A stretch of 64,000 nucleotides of DNA from Schistosoma haematobium (taxonomy: Eukaryota > Platyhelminthes > Trematoda > Strigeidida > Schistosomatidae). Below, piece by piece: positions 11,565 through 23,800 of the stretch; the first letter of the stretch is position 1, and each line of letters opens with the position of its first letter. A program made the position numbers and the translations under genes. The stretch spans positions 37,237,523-37,301,522 of the forward strand of contig NC_067198.1 of NCBI RefSeq assembly GCF_000699445.3, given 5' to 3'. Under the pieces are notes generated by a model. The model was given only the letters and a program-made list of their open reading frames with translations. It ran no database searches and was not told the origin of the DNA.

Positions 11565-12065
11565 AAACTCAAGCATTGGTACAAGGAAGCACCAGATATA
11601 TATGCGCTACGTAAATCATTCTATTTGTGTGGGGACTGAAGTACTGTCCGAACACTCAAACGGAAACAGGCGGTTTTCTTAGGGGGCCACTCCCAGAGTC
11701 TTCGACCTAAAGATCTGATCCACAAGGCAATTGAGCAACGTCAGGAGAAGCAGTCCATGGTAGCTAGCGACCAACGACTGGTTCATACGCCATTTGCTCC
11801 TTCAGGATATTGGAGCCCATGTGCACCATTCGATTGGAATCAGTGTTTTCCAACTCCCCTGGGTGGGTCTCCCATATCTACTAACCCGGTTAAAGCGCCG
11901 GGCATCCGCTTTTCCTCCTCTCAATTTCGTAAACAACAGTAATGCCACGAGAAGGCAATGAGTAAGACTTCCTTTTCAGTAGCTGTATACTTATGGCCAT
12001 GTCAGAGTTTTTCGAGAGGGAGAGCTAACTCTCCCCACCATCGGCCATACCAGGGCATTTGGGGC
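11565..12065 (-). mobile_element. short RTE-B derivative (non-autonomous)
   Basis: About 500 bp with no coding capacity. On the minus strand it begins like the 5' UTR of full-length RTE-B (GCCCCAAATGCCCTGG), continues through the whole 5' UTR (to the CCCACACAAA region), then jumps straight to the last ~70 bp of RTE-B (…GCGCATATATATCTGGTGC…) and ends in an A/T-rich AAATAAATAA tail. The complete endonuclease/RT ORF is missing. A close sister lies at 26880-27403, with truncated ones at 60716-60835 and 62218-62485. No target-site duplication could be recognised here. Confidence 0.8.
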
Positions 12066-13844
12066 ACACATTAAGTACATTCCCTAATTTTATCTGTAGA
12101 TCTATCAGAACAAGCTAATTGATTCACTGAGTAACTTGATGTCTAAGTTATATCCATAAAAAACAAGAATCAGATCTGTATAGTAAAGGAAATGTTTCAT
12201 TCTGCAACTTAACGTATCTGTGAAGCGAATCTGAAATTTACTCATGCTTTTAAGTAGAGTCGAAGTTGAAGATGAAAAAGTTCGATAGTAAAAATAACTT
12301 AATAATGACAATAGCATTTTGGTAGGTAGCATAAGTGGTCTTGTATTTTCAAGTGGGATACATTTCAGTTACCAAGGATGATAACCGTATTTTCATTTGG
12401 ATTTTTCTGTTCATCAAACATCTGAACCATTCTCTTGGGCAACAAATTCGCACATTCGTTGATTTTAGTTATATTTTAGACTGAAAAAATCGTGTGTATA
12501 TATACATTTATTTAGTGTCCCACATTTGTTACTCTTGCTTTAGTAAGGATTATGCGAACCTACATCAATTAATTTATATTCATTATAGAAGTAATCCTAG
12601 AATAATATAATACAGTTTGGATGTAGGGAGTCAATATTAAGGTTGAGTTATTTACGAAAATAACTTAAGGGACAACACAGCTTACTGATGAAGTCTGCTT
12701 TTAATGTGATGTGCTTTTCGGATGTCTTCTTTTCGTCCGCCAACTCTTGGTGGTATCACTTATTTGATTTCACTCGAAATTTGGTTAAATTTTGTGCTGA
12801 ACAACTCTTGACATTAGACAAAACCAACACGAAAGCTGATATACGGATCCATCCATTTAAGTTTCACCACTATCACTATTATCACTTAAAAATTCAGTCT
12901 GATGACTGTTTGAATTGTGCACAACATGCTGTCTCAAAAATATCTAGGTAGTCATCCGAATTCCTATGACAGAATGCCATTAGTGTTTTTGGCGTTTTAG
13001 TTATGAGTTAGGATTTCTTGTGATTGTTTCTCATTTTACTTTTACTATACATCATTCGTCAAGGAGACTGGAACCTTCTGTAGATTAATAACTCTTGACA
13101 GCATAGTAAATATCTCTTAAGAATTACTAGCGATTCCCGACAACTAAATCAGTTTTAGACTTAACAGGTTTTTCAAGCTTGAGAGTTCTAGAGCGATTCA
13201 CAAACAGTTATAAAATACATTACTGAATCCTAGAATAGTTCTAGTGATTAAATCATTACTTTATAGCTTCCGATTTTCGTTTAACCCATACTGGCGTTTG
13301 TTAAAGACTTGTGAATATCGCTTTTAGTATTTCTGACAAAATATTAGTCATATTTACATAATCGGAGTTTGTATTCATTAAGTTTTGATAAGCAGAGGGA
13401 GGTGGTCATTACTGGAATCACAGCTGACTATAATGGTTGAATTCAATTATCGAGTCACATGTTCGATATTTGTGTTGTTACGTCAGCCCATAAAATTGTA
13501 GATCTTGGTTAAGTTACGCTTTGAGGAACCCTGAATGCCCTACTTGTTAAACCAGGAAGGGAGAAAAATAGGTGCAAGACATTTATAAATTTTCTTTAGG
13601 TTATCAGTGTTCATTAACTATGTGGATTAGATGGTGATAGAGAACGTTACTGATACAAGATATTATGTTCCGTATGGTATGTTACTTTTACAGTCTAATA
13701 ATTTTAAAATTGCTCAGTTTTATATGATCGCACTAGTCAGTGAAACAATGAATACCTTACTAATTTTCAACAAGCTCTCCTGACAAGCACAGTATAACTT
13801 AAGGGTGATTTAAATCTTAATTCTGAGACAACTGATTGACACTT
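12066..13844. other. intergenic, nothing recognised
   Basis: AT-rich sequence. An open frame at 12688-12951 encodes no recognisable protein, and I see no repeat structure. Confidence 0.45.
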
Positions 13845-13960
13845 TGTAAATGAAGTATTTATTGTATGGTTCTCAGATTTTATCAAAAGATTCTGTAACT
13901 TTGTGTTCAAATACATTTGATTGTCCCCCTCATGTGTTCTCGCTCACTACATTACTACTC
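13845..13960 (+). repeat. dispersed repeat X (fragment)
   Basis: Shares a core with 40657-40880 and 61085-61330: AAATGAAGTATT, then a CTCAGATTTTA-like block, then GATTCTGTAACTTTGTG, then ATACATTTGATTGTCCC and a CTCACTACATT end. Its class is unknown. Confidence 0.6.
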
Positions 13961-14129
13961 AGGTCAGTGTATCCTTCCCGGCATGCTTACGTGCTTTATA
14001 TGACAAAATGTTAATTCCATTTGATTTGAGTATTCTTTGTAGATTTGACACCGGCGTGAACGCTTTTCTGTAGCTAAATTCAATATTTCTGTTACCTATG
14101 GTTTTCTAATTATCAGTATATTCAAAAAT

Positions 14130-14405
14130 GGATATCGGCTAGCAGTGGTATCTAGGACGCGCGTTTCGTCCTATTTGGGACTCGTCAGCTGGGTGTACCT
14201 GCGCCTGAGTTGGTGTTCACTCTGGGACTTGAACCCAGTGCCATTCACTTCAAATGCCACCGCGTTATCCACTTAGCTACTGAATCCTGATCGCCACTTG
14301 CTTGTGCAATGGGGTGAAGTTTAAATACACTTGATATTGTTTTACTTGAATCTTCTCATTGATGTTTAGGACTGGAATTGATCAGTCTCTTATTGGCAAA
14401 TACGA
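14130..14405 (-). mobile_element. Smalpha-type tRNA-like SINE with hammerhead
   Basis: Read on the minus strand, the element has a pol III A box (TAGCTAAGTGG, 14279-14269) and B box (GGTTCAAGTCC, 14235-14225), which match the tRNA consensus closely, and then a hammerhead ribozyme at its 3' side. This is the architecture known for the Smalpha family of schistosomes. It lies head-to-head with a second copy starting at 14406 on the plus strand; the shared ends form an inverted repeat (14345-14405 against 14496-14552). Confidence 0.85.
14138..14204 (-). ncRNA. hammerhead ribozyme, Smalpha type
   Basis: The minus strand carries the invariant core CTGACGA, stem II (GTCC-CAAATA-GGAC), GAAA and the very short stem III (ACGCGCGT). 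Cleavage is expected after GTC, between 14156 and 14155. Two substitutions weaken stem I on this copy: the 3' strand reads CCTAGAT, where the sister copy at 14419 keeps CCTGGAT. Self-cleavage may therefore be slower than in the family consensus. Such short-stem-III hammerheads are known to work best as dimers. Confidence 0.85.
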
Positions 14406-14551
14406 TTAAACGCGCGTCCTGGATTCCACTGCTAGCCACTATCCATCTTTGCTTATAGTGCTTGTGAATTAAGGCAATACGCACAGTATGCACACATGCC
14501 AATAAGAAACCGATAAATTGGAGTCCTAAACATCAATGAGAAGATTCCAGT
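14406..14551 (+). mobile_element. second Smalpha copy, split by RTE-A
   Basis: Plus-strand Smalpha sequence starting at the ribozyme cleavage region (GCGCGTC, then CTGGATTCCACTGC at 14419) and running to GAAGATTCCAGT. The element is interrupted here and resumes after the RTE-A insertion at 18469 (GAAGATTCAAGTAAATA..., matching the intact minus copy's GAAGATTCAAGTAAAAC). A short eroded remainder extends to about 18505. Confidence 0.7.
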
Positions 14552-17500
14552 CGGTCAGTCAGCTACAACGTAGGACCAGGCACATGTGTGCATCGGTCCA
14601 GGTTGCCATACCGCATCAGCACAACGAGGTGAACACCGGATTCATAGCAGTGGTTAGGTCAAAGGTGGTAATATATAAGAGAAAGATTGCATATAGTACA
14701 AGAAGAAAGAATTGGTTCGTAGAAAGAAAGATATGGAGTGATTTTAATCTCTTAGTTTAAGGGAAGACAGAGAGTGTATACACCGACGCCATTGTGATCG
14801 ACTCTGAGCCATGTCACCAAGAGTCTCCAACCATTGGTTACGAAAGTCACGCGGACCCCAACCAAGTAGTCTGCATCTACCAACATGGCTCAGACTAGAA
14901 GTTAGTGTCTTCAAGCACTGATGCCACGTTTTGGTTTGGCCGCCCCTAACTTTCTTCCAACCATCTCCAATACCGGATAGCATTGCACGTCGTGGTAATC
15001 GGTGTTCAGGCATACGTAACACGTGGCCCAACCATCTCAGTCGATGAAGATTCATAACCTCATCAACTGATTTACCATCATTCCCTAATACCCTGCGTCT
15101 AACCTCACTATTACTTACCCGGTGGTCCCAGCAGATGCCAGCAATATTTCTAAGGCATCTGTGGTCAAATACTAATAGCTTACGAGTGTCTTCTACTCTT
15201 AGTGGGCATGTTTCGCTGCCGTAAAGTAAAACAGAACGGACTGCCGCGCAGTATACCCGTCCTTTTATTGATAGACGGATATCTCGCCTTCGCCACAGGT
15301 GACGTAAGTTGGCAAAAGCCAAGCGAGCTTTTCGAATCCGTGCTGAGATTTCGTCCGATACCAACCCATTAGGGCTGATCAGACTTCCAAGATAAGTGAA
15401 GTTGTCAACGCGTTCGACTACTTCACTCCCTATCCTTAGTTCAGGTGTTGACGCAGACCAGTCCTGAAGCAACAACTTGCATTTAGAGGGAGAGAAGCGC
15501 ATTCCAAACATCCTGGCATTGTTGCTCAGTGCTACCAGAAGACTGCATTTTGTCAGCGTCTTCACCAAACAGGACTATATCATCTGCGTATTCTAAGTCG
15601 ATAAGTGGACCTCCTGGATGGAGATCAATACCCGAGAACTCAGTCGACGAGAAAGTTATTTCCATCAGTAGATCTATGATGAAGTTAAACAAAAATGGGG
15701 AAAGTGGACAGCCTTGACGGACACCACTTGAGGTTGCAAAAGTAGATGAGAGTTCGCCATAAGCTCTGACTCGACTAGTAGTGTTCGAGTAAAGAGCCTT
15801 TACAAGGTTTATGTACTTCTGGGGTACACCTTTCAATGACAGACACTGCCACAGAATCTCGCGGTCTACCGAGTCAAATGCTGCTTTTAAGTCGAGAAAG
15901 ACCACCATTGTCGGACGCCGATAAGTATGCCTGTGTTCTAGAACCTGACGAATGGTGAATATGTGGTCGATGCAGCCACGACCAGGTCTGAAGCCAGCTT
16001 GAGTCTCTCGTGTTTGCAGTTCACGAGTCTTAGTTAGGCGTCTGATAATTATCGAGGCTAGTATTTTAGATATTATATTAGTTAAACTAATGCCTCTGTG
16101 GTTGTCACAGGATGATTTTGACCCTTTCTTATATATTGGGACGATAAGTGATTGCGACCAGTCAGATGGAATAACGTCTAACTCCCAGATCTTAGCTAAA
16201 ATATTAGTCAACCTAATCGCTAAAATTGGACCACCATCCTTAAAGACCTCTGGAGCCAGTCCATCTGGACCAGCTGCCCTTCCTCGTTTCAGATTAACTA
16301 TAGCCTTTTGAGGTTCAGCAAGAGTTGGGGGACCTACTTCAATGTTCCATTCACACTGTCTGGGAATGGAGGGTAGTTGTAGAGTAGCTGAAGGCCAGTT
16401 GAACTGTTCTCTGAAATGTTCCGCCCATCGTTCTAAACGTCTGGACTGGGAGCAGATGAGAGTATCGTCTTTTTCCGATATAATCTCACTTACACTTGAC
16501 TTATTAATTCCAGTTTCTTTTATTAGTCTGTAAAGCTGTCTTGTGTTCCCTATAGTCGCCGCCTTTTCCATCTTTTTTGCTTTCATTGCCCACTACTGCT
16601 CACGGTCGTTTCTTAGACTTTTTCTTAACCTAGATCTGATTTGTTGTCGCTCTTCCTCATGTTCGGAACCTGATGGGACGAGTTTGCGAGAATCCATCAG
16701 TGTGATAGACTTTGAAGAAATCCACTGGTTCTTTGAAACTCTGTGGTTTAAGTCGCTAATAGATGTCACTGCTGTTTCGACAGCTGTTTGTATGGCTTTC
16801 CAAGCAAAAACTGGGTCAACCTCGTTTTCAGAACTACCTAATCGTGACCTCAGTTGTTCCTGGAACCTACTTTTGGTTTCCTCGCTACTCAGTTCGGTTC
16901 GAATGGGTCTTTTTACTGTGGCTTTTTTGCGTCTAGTGAGGTGCAAGCAGATGCGTGCCCGTATTAGGGCGTGGTCGGAGTCCAAGCAGGTACTCCAGAA
17001 TGAGCGACAATCTTGTACCGACCCTCTCCAATGATGACTGATGGCAATATGGTCTATTTGAGTCCATCGTTGGCTTGGTGCAGGCGGTCGCCACGTTAGA
17101 CGATGTCTCTCCTTATGCTTAAAATTTGTGTTTGCTAAAAATAAGCGATTGTCTGAGCACAGTTGCAGCAGACGGTCACCATTATCTGTTCGCTGCGCCG
17201 GAATGCTAAAATATCCACCTAAATGCCTTTCTGTTTGGTTTAAGCTACCTATCTGAGCATTAAAGTCACCCCTACGAGTACTATGTCTGAGCGTTTAGCT
17301 TTCTGAAGAAGTTCGGACAGCTTTCTGTAAAATTCATCTTTCACATCATCTGAGCTGCAGTCAGTGGGAGCGTAGGCAGAAACGACGAAAAGGCAACGAC
17401 GTGTGTCCCTATCCTTCCGAGTTCTTACGGAGCCGTTTAGCTGAACAGCACATAGACGACTGTTGACGGGGATCCACTCTAGCAGTGCTTGTTCCGCCCT

Positions 17501-18468
17501 CATGCTTAGTGCTATGCCTACACCTGCCAGTCCACGAGAACTGGCCATCGGGTCACCAGATACACGTAGGGTGTATCTCGTTGGCTCTCCGTTTTGCGGA
17601 GGTGAGGTCAAGTGAATGACCACACTGGAATCCTGTATGCGTGTTTCGGAGACACAGCATACATCAATGGAAAGAGACTCTAGGGTTTTAGCCAAGGAAG
17701 CCTGCTGACCGATTTGACATAGGGTGCGTACGTTGAAGGCTCCAATGTGTAGTTTGGAGCGAGGTTTCAGTAGACCTGGGACAGAGTTTTGAGCACTAGA
17801 ATCGTTGGCTATGGTGACACTTGAGGAGGAAGCCGAAAGAGGAAGTTTAGAGTTGAAAGTCGATGTAGGAGGAATAATAGGAATTGAAGAGGAAGGTTGA
17901 TTATGAATACAGTGGTCTTGGGTGCTGTTAGAGGTATGAGGGCGGTTATCGCTTCCCGGTTGCCCACACCGAGGAAGGGTTCTTCTGGAGGTACCTGAAA
18001 AGGAAATTGGATTAGAGGTGGTCTCAGTGACCTGAGAGCGTGACCGCAGTGCCCAAGGGACAACTGCTTGAGGCCGGTCGCGCACGGCCTTTTCGTGGGA
18101 GGTTTTTGACGTGTTAGCTCCGTTCTTCAAAGGGCCTTACCGCCGGAGACGGCAATCCGTGAGGTAAGGTGAGGTGTGCATTTTTAGGGTCGACTTTTTC
18201 TAACCCCACCCCTCCTTGTGGGAAGGCAGCATCGCTGTCATGCTGGTTGTCTGAAGGAAACACCTTACTGCTGTCACACCTCTGTACAGTCAGCAGTACG
18301 ACTTCGCCTTCGGACCTTGGGTTTGTTGCTTTTAGTCTTACCGCTCTTCAACCGACCTGTCTGACATGGTAGGACCTTGAGGAACGGTTGTTCCAGCCAG
18401 TATAGCTCGGTTGCTTCATCACGATAGGCAAGCCCGACCACCATGTCAAGGTAGCAACAACGGTCGGG
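14552..18468 (-). mobile_element. RTE-A LINE, full length (3.9 kb)
   Basis: A complete RTE-clade non-LTR retrotransposon on the minus strand. The 5' UTR begins near CCCGACCGTTGTTGC at 18468; one ORF with apurinic endonuclease and reverse transcriptase follows, then a 3' UTR ending in a CTGACTGAC tail at about 14552. The target-site duplication is GAAGATTC(C/A)AGT at 14540-14551 and 18469-18480, one mismatch in 12. The target is an Smalpha element whose other half continues after the insertion, so both edges are secure. The few ORF lesions and the preserved duplication point to a recent insertion. Confidence 0.92.
14744..18130 (-). pseudogene. RTE-A endonuclease-reverse transcriptase ORF, lightly broken
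   Basis: Read from 18130 downwards. The endonuclease starts around LHIGAFNVRTL and has the SETRIQ motif and AYAPTD block. A one-base deletion near 17268 shifts the frame in the DFNAQ motif, and the frame continues through QIDHIAISHHWRG and DSDHALI. One in-frame TAG occurs at 16593-16595. Reverse transcriptase motifs A (FLDLKAAFDSVDR), B (SGVRQGCPLSPFLFN) and C (LEYADDIVLF) lie in 16586-15483. A second frameshift near 15550 separates the thumb and C-terminal region (RWLGHVLRMPEHRLPRR), which ends at 14744. With only three lesions, the parent was active not long ago. The gene would supply target-primed reverse transcription, also for short partners. Confidence 0.9.
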
Positions 18469-18480
18469 GAAGATTCAAGT

Positions 18481-20837
18481 AAATAATACCAAGTGAATTT
18501 ATCAATATATTCGTTTCTAAGTGTTGTTTATGATGTCATCGATACTAATGAAAGAAAACGGTCTCCAGTTTGTTATTCTCTTTAATATTATGGGCAACCC
18601 TTTCCCGTCAACGAGTCATATTAATACAAAGTGTCCAGTTGTTGTGGATACCAGTGATATATACGAAAGAATTATGAGACCCATGCACTTGAAAATCTGG
18701 GGACAAATCAGAAATGCTATGGATCTATTGCAGAAGTTTTGTTACTGAAAAGTCAACATTATTAGATCACTCGGACGCATTACGTGCTGCGCGAAAGCGA
18801 GTTGAACGATTGTGTTATTCCTAGTTTATACAATAGACAAAGAATAAATACGTGAAGTTTTCTCGAAAACATCCATTAGTTCCATTTAGTACATCACGAA
18901 GCAATGTGAGAAAAAAAACCCAACTTCGTTTACTGAAAAAAGATATCATATAAAAAAATACGAAAAAGAAGATGAGTGTATCTTCATCTGTTAGTCTGAT
19001 CAATATGGCACTTTTAATCAGAAAGGAATTCCAAATAGATTACAATTGAGTCAGGTATTGAATGCTATTAATTGATACACTATCCATCTACAACGTCTGA
19101 ACTTTGAATCGTCAGCGAATGCAAGTAAACGATTAAGTATTTACTCTCATTGTCTACATGTCAATCAGTAATACGTAAGCCAAATACAACTTGTTGGCCA
19201 GTATTGAATCTGCTCCAACCTTTTTATATTTATGCTAAAATATTGTGTAAATTTGGTTTATTTTACAAGCTTCATTTTCTATCTCGTTACCGACCCTCTT
19301 TTCTTTTTAATTGATAATTATGAGTCTTTCCTTGTCCACGAATCTTTGGTGGCCCAATATCTGACTCCAGTTAAATCGTATGATGATTGTTATTGAAATG
19401 TACGTGCTGCCAACCCCCGTATATTTCGATATACTTAATTCACGTTAGAGAATAACGGAACAAAATAAGCCAAATACGAGAATGAATTTTGAATACGTAT
19501 ATTTGATACACTCATTCATCCAGACAGACAATCAGAGAAAGGAAGCGAAACAAAGCGAAGTGACGGGCAGTGGAGAATTCGAGTGAACCAACTCGATTTG
19601 ATCAAGCGTGACTCAATATTTATATTCAGACAAAAATAAATTACAGATACGTAATGGATAGGCTAAGCAATTAACACACATACGATCATATAAAAACACT
19701 CAGTTAATAAGCGAATAATCAACAGGGTTAAAATATAACTTGAATAAATAAATTGGTCTGTCTAGAAGCTAGAATAGCCTATGTGGGTTTGACGTAGTAC
19801 CAGCCACTACAAATCTACGAAATTATACTAAATATTTACATTCTACTGTATTTATTTATGTCTTTCTACTTACGGTTGACCCATGTGGACATAGGATTTA
19901 ATCATGTTCATTTAGTCCTTTATGTTCCATCTAATTGTATCTATTCTTAAGTATTGCATTTGTAACATCCGAGGCATTCTTTTTTGGACAAATAACTATA
20001 CTTATGTTCTAAATAGTATGAATTATACTTCCGTTGATCTGGATATCTCCAAACGTGTAAGAGAATCAGTGTTTTTTAAATAAATTTGTGGTTGTCATGG
20101 AAACTCAATGTTATAGACATCTTCATCCATCATATTTATATTGCATATTTATGAAAGTACACTGGTGCGTAATTATACATAAGTTATTTAAAATTCCTAT
20201 GTGATACACCGTGACTTTTGAAGATCAGTGATTAAGTCATACAATAAGTTACATTTCATCGTATTTTGATATACTACAGTTTTAATTCCTGAAGTTGCAT
20301 TCAGTTTCATGTAGGTTGACGTGTAGTTTACAAAGCCTGCTGTTCATGAGTTTTTCTGCCTTGTCTAAATCAGTCTCTTGTGCTATATACATTCTATTAA
20401 GAAGTTGATGGATAGATTATATATGAAGAATAAATTAAATCTACGTAAATATTTCTGGTCGAAAAATTTATTTCCTCTGACAATGTTGGAGATAGCAGAG
20501 AAAAACTGAACTACCTTAAATTATATATTAAGTGATCTTGGTTTATTACACAGTTTACTCTTAACGGTTCATGTGAATATTGCATGCCTTTTATCAGTCG
20601 ATGACAAATTGTAAAACAGTCGTGTAACTATTATTTTATATAACATTCAACAACAATACAGTGTGAAGAATTTGACATTCAAATAATTGGGATAAATGTC
20701 AGGGCAATTAGTAGCCTGGATACTGTTGGTTTAAAATTTTCCTACTAAATTCGATATTCTAATACATTGGGGGTTTCGAAGAAAATTGTTTATTTCAATT
20801 GTTCTGAACTACTCTTGTTTTCCTGCGTCAATCTTAT
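18481..20837. other. intergenic, mostly unrecognised
   Basis: The first ~25 bp finish the split Smalpha copy. The rest is AT-rich without a recognisable gene. The part 19410-19830 contains an AATAAA-bearing block that could be an LTR remnant, but no partner copy is present in the window. Confidence 0.4.
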
Positions 20838-23800
20838 CAAAACTTACTTACACCTGTTGCTCCTCGCGAAGGAGCATAGGCCGCTCACCAGCATTCTCCA
20901 TCCAACACTGTCCTGGGTAATCCTTTCCAGTTCCTATTCATCCTTTTCATATGTGCTTCGATTTCCCAACGTAATGTGTTCTTTGGCCTTCCTCTTTTCC
21001 GCTTTCCTTCAGGATTCCAAGTTAGGACTTGCCTCGTGATACGGTTTGATGATTTGCGTAATGTATGTCCTATCCATTTCCGTCGTCTTCTAATTTCTTG
21101 TTCAGTTGGAACTGGTTTGTTCTCTCCCACAAAAGGCTGTTGCTGATGGTATCCGGCCAATGGATGTTGAGTATCTTGCGTAAACAACCATTTATAAATA
21201 CTTGTACCTTCTTGATGATGGTTATAGCAGTTCTTAAAGTTTCAGCTCCGTACAGTAGAACTGTCTTGACGTTGGTATTGAAGATTCTGACTTTGATATT
21301 GGTTGAAAGTTGTTTTGAGTCCCATATGTTCTTCAATTGTAGGAATGCGGCCCTTGCTTTGTCAATCCTCGCTTTACGTCTGCATTTGATCCTCCTTGTT
21401 CATCGATGATGCTTCCCAGGTATGTGGAGGATTCTACATCTTCCAGAGTTTCGCCATCAAGTGTGATTAAATTGCTGTTCTCCGTGTTGTGTTTGAGGAC
21501 CTTGGTTTTCCCCTTGTGTATGTTGAGGCCTACTGATGCATCACGAGTTATCTTCATCTGCATTTGTTCGTGAGTATGCGATAGTAGGGCTAGGTCATCT
21601 GCGAAGTCCAAATCGTCTAATTGATTCTGAGCTGTTCATTGTACTCCGTGTTTTCCCTCCGATGTTGAGGTCTTCATAATCCAGTCGACCACCAGAAGAA
21701 AGAGGAAGGGAGAGAGTAGACAGCCTTGTCTGACTCCGGTCCTTACTTATAATGCGTCTGTCAGCTGTCCTCCATGCACAACCTTGCACTGTAGTCCGTC
21801 GTATGGGTTCCGGATAATGGTGACAATCTTCTCAGGAACTCCATAGTGTCGAAGAAGTTTCCATAACGTTCTCCTATCTACACTGTCAAATGTCTTTTCA
21901 GAATCAATGATGTTGGTGTATAGTGACAAGTTCCACTCAACTGATTGTTCGACGATGATCCGTAGTGTCGCAATTCGGTCTGTACACAACAGATCCTTAC
22001 GGAATCTAGCCCGCTGATCTTGAAGTTGAGCGTCTACTGTGTCTTTCATCCGGTTCAGCAACACTCTGTTAAAGACCCTCCCTGGTACTGAAAGTAGTGT
22101 GATTCCTCTGTAGTTTTCACACTTGTTCAGATCTCCTTTCTTTGGAATATTGATGAGGTGTCTGTCTTTCCAGTCCATCGGCACTTGCTCCTCCTCCCAA
22201 ATCTTCTTGAATAGAAGGTAAAGCATGTTTGTAGTTACTTCGATATCTGACTTCGGTGCTTCAGCTGATATTTTGTCGGGTCCTGCTGCTTTCCCGCTCT
22301 TGATTTGTCTGATGGCCATTCTGATTTCTTCCGTCGTTGGTGGATTGCCATCTATATGAAGATCTGTGTGTGCTGCTTCGATGTCCGGTGGACTAATTGG
22401 AGCCGGCCTATTCAGGATTTCCTCGAAGTACTCTACCCATCTGTCCCGCTGTTGTTGAATTTCAGTGATTGGCCTGCCTTTGTCCTTGACCGGTCTCTCT
22501 GGTTTACTATATTTCCCTCGTAGTTTCTTCGTTGTATCGTAAAGCTGTTTCATATTTCCTTCTCTTGCAGCTTTTTCCGCTGTCGTTGCTAGTTCTTCTA
22601 CGTATTTCTGCTTGTCGACTCTAATGCTCTTCTTCACTTGCTTGTTTGCTTCTATGTACTCAGCCTGTGCTTGAAATTTCTCCGCTCGTGTTCGGCTGTT
22701 GTTAATTGCTGTTTTCTTGTTCTTCCTTTCTTTGATTCTGTCCAGTGTTTCTATAGAGATCCATTCCTTATGATGATGCTTCTTGAGGCCCAGAACCTTT
22801 TGACACGTTGAAGTTAATGCTTCTTTGATACCTTTCCACTTGTCCTCCATAGTAGTTTCTTCTTCCTTCAGTAGATCTTGTAAGGCTTGGAACTTGTTGT
22901 TGAGAGCTAACTTAAATTCGTTGAGTTTGTTAGTATCTCAAAGGAAGGCAGTATTAAACCTTTGTAGTGCTGTTTGTTCAGTTCTTCTTTAGCTTCAGTT
23001 TTAAATTGGCCACAACTAGGTGGTGATCTGAAGCTATGTAAGCTCCTCTACTGGTTCTCACATCTTTCATTATCCTTCGGAATTTTTTATTGATGCAAAT
23101 ATGATCTATTTGGTTCTCTGTGGTGTGGCCCGGTGAGATCCATGTGGCTTTGTGTATGCGTTTGTGTGGAAATATTGTGCCGCCTATGACCAATGTGTTG
23201 AATACACATAGATTTACAAATCTCTCACCATTTTCGTTTCTCTCTCCCAGTCCATGCCGCCTCACGATATCTTCATATCCGGTGTTTTCTATTCCAACTT
23301 TGGCGTTTAGATCTCCCATCAGAATGGTGAGGCCCTTTTTTGGGCACTTCGCTATGAATGATTGCAGCCTACTGTAGAACTGATCTTTAATGTCGTCATT
23401 GCTATCATTGGTGGGTGCATAACACTGGATAACATTCATTGTGATCCCCTCCTTCTTTGTTTTGAATGATGCTTTGATGATTCTGGATCCGTGAGATTCC
23501 CATCCTACAAGTGCATTTCGTGCTACTTTGGACAGCATTAGAGCAACTCCCTGAGTGTGCCGAGCATTTTCCTCTTCGTGACCGGAGTAAAGCAGCATCT
23601 CTCCCGTATTTAGCCTTTGTTGTCCAGCTTGGGTCCAATGGGTTTCGCTGATTCAAAGTGCTGCCAAGTCGTATCTCCTCATTTCTGTTGGTATTTGACT
23701 AGTCTTCCCGGTCTCCCACATTGTCCGGACGTTCCATATACCTATAAAAATTGTTGCTCTGGTTGTTTGGAGGGGCATCGGCCTCGTGAATTCCGAAGGA

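Noticed and set aside
19410..19830. Possible solo LTR with AATAAA
   Set aside because: No second copy, no flanking duplication and no known target sequence to prove an insertion.
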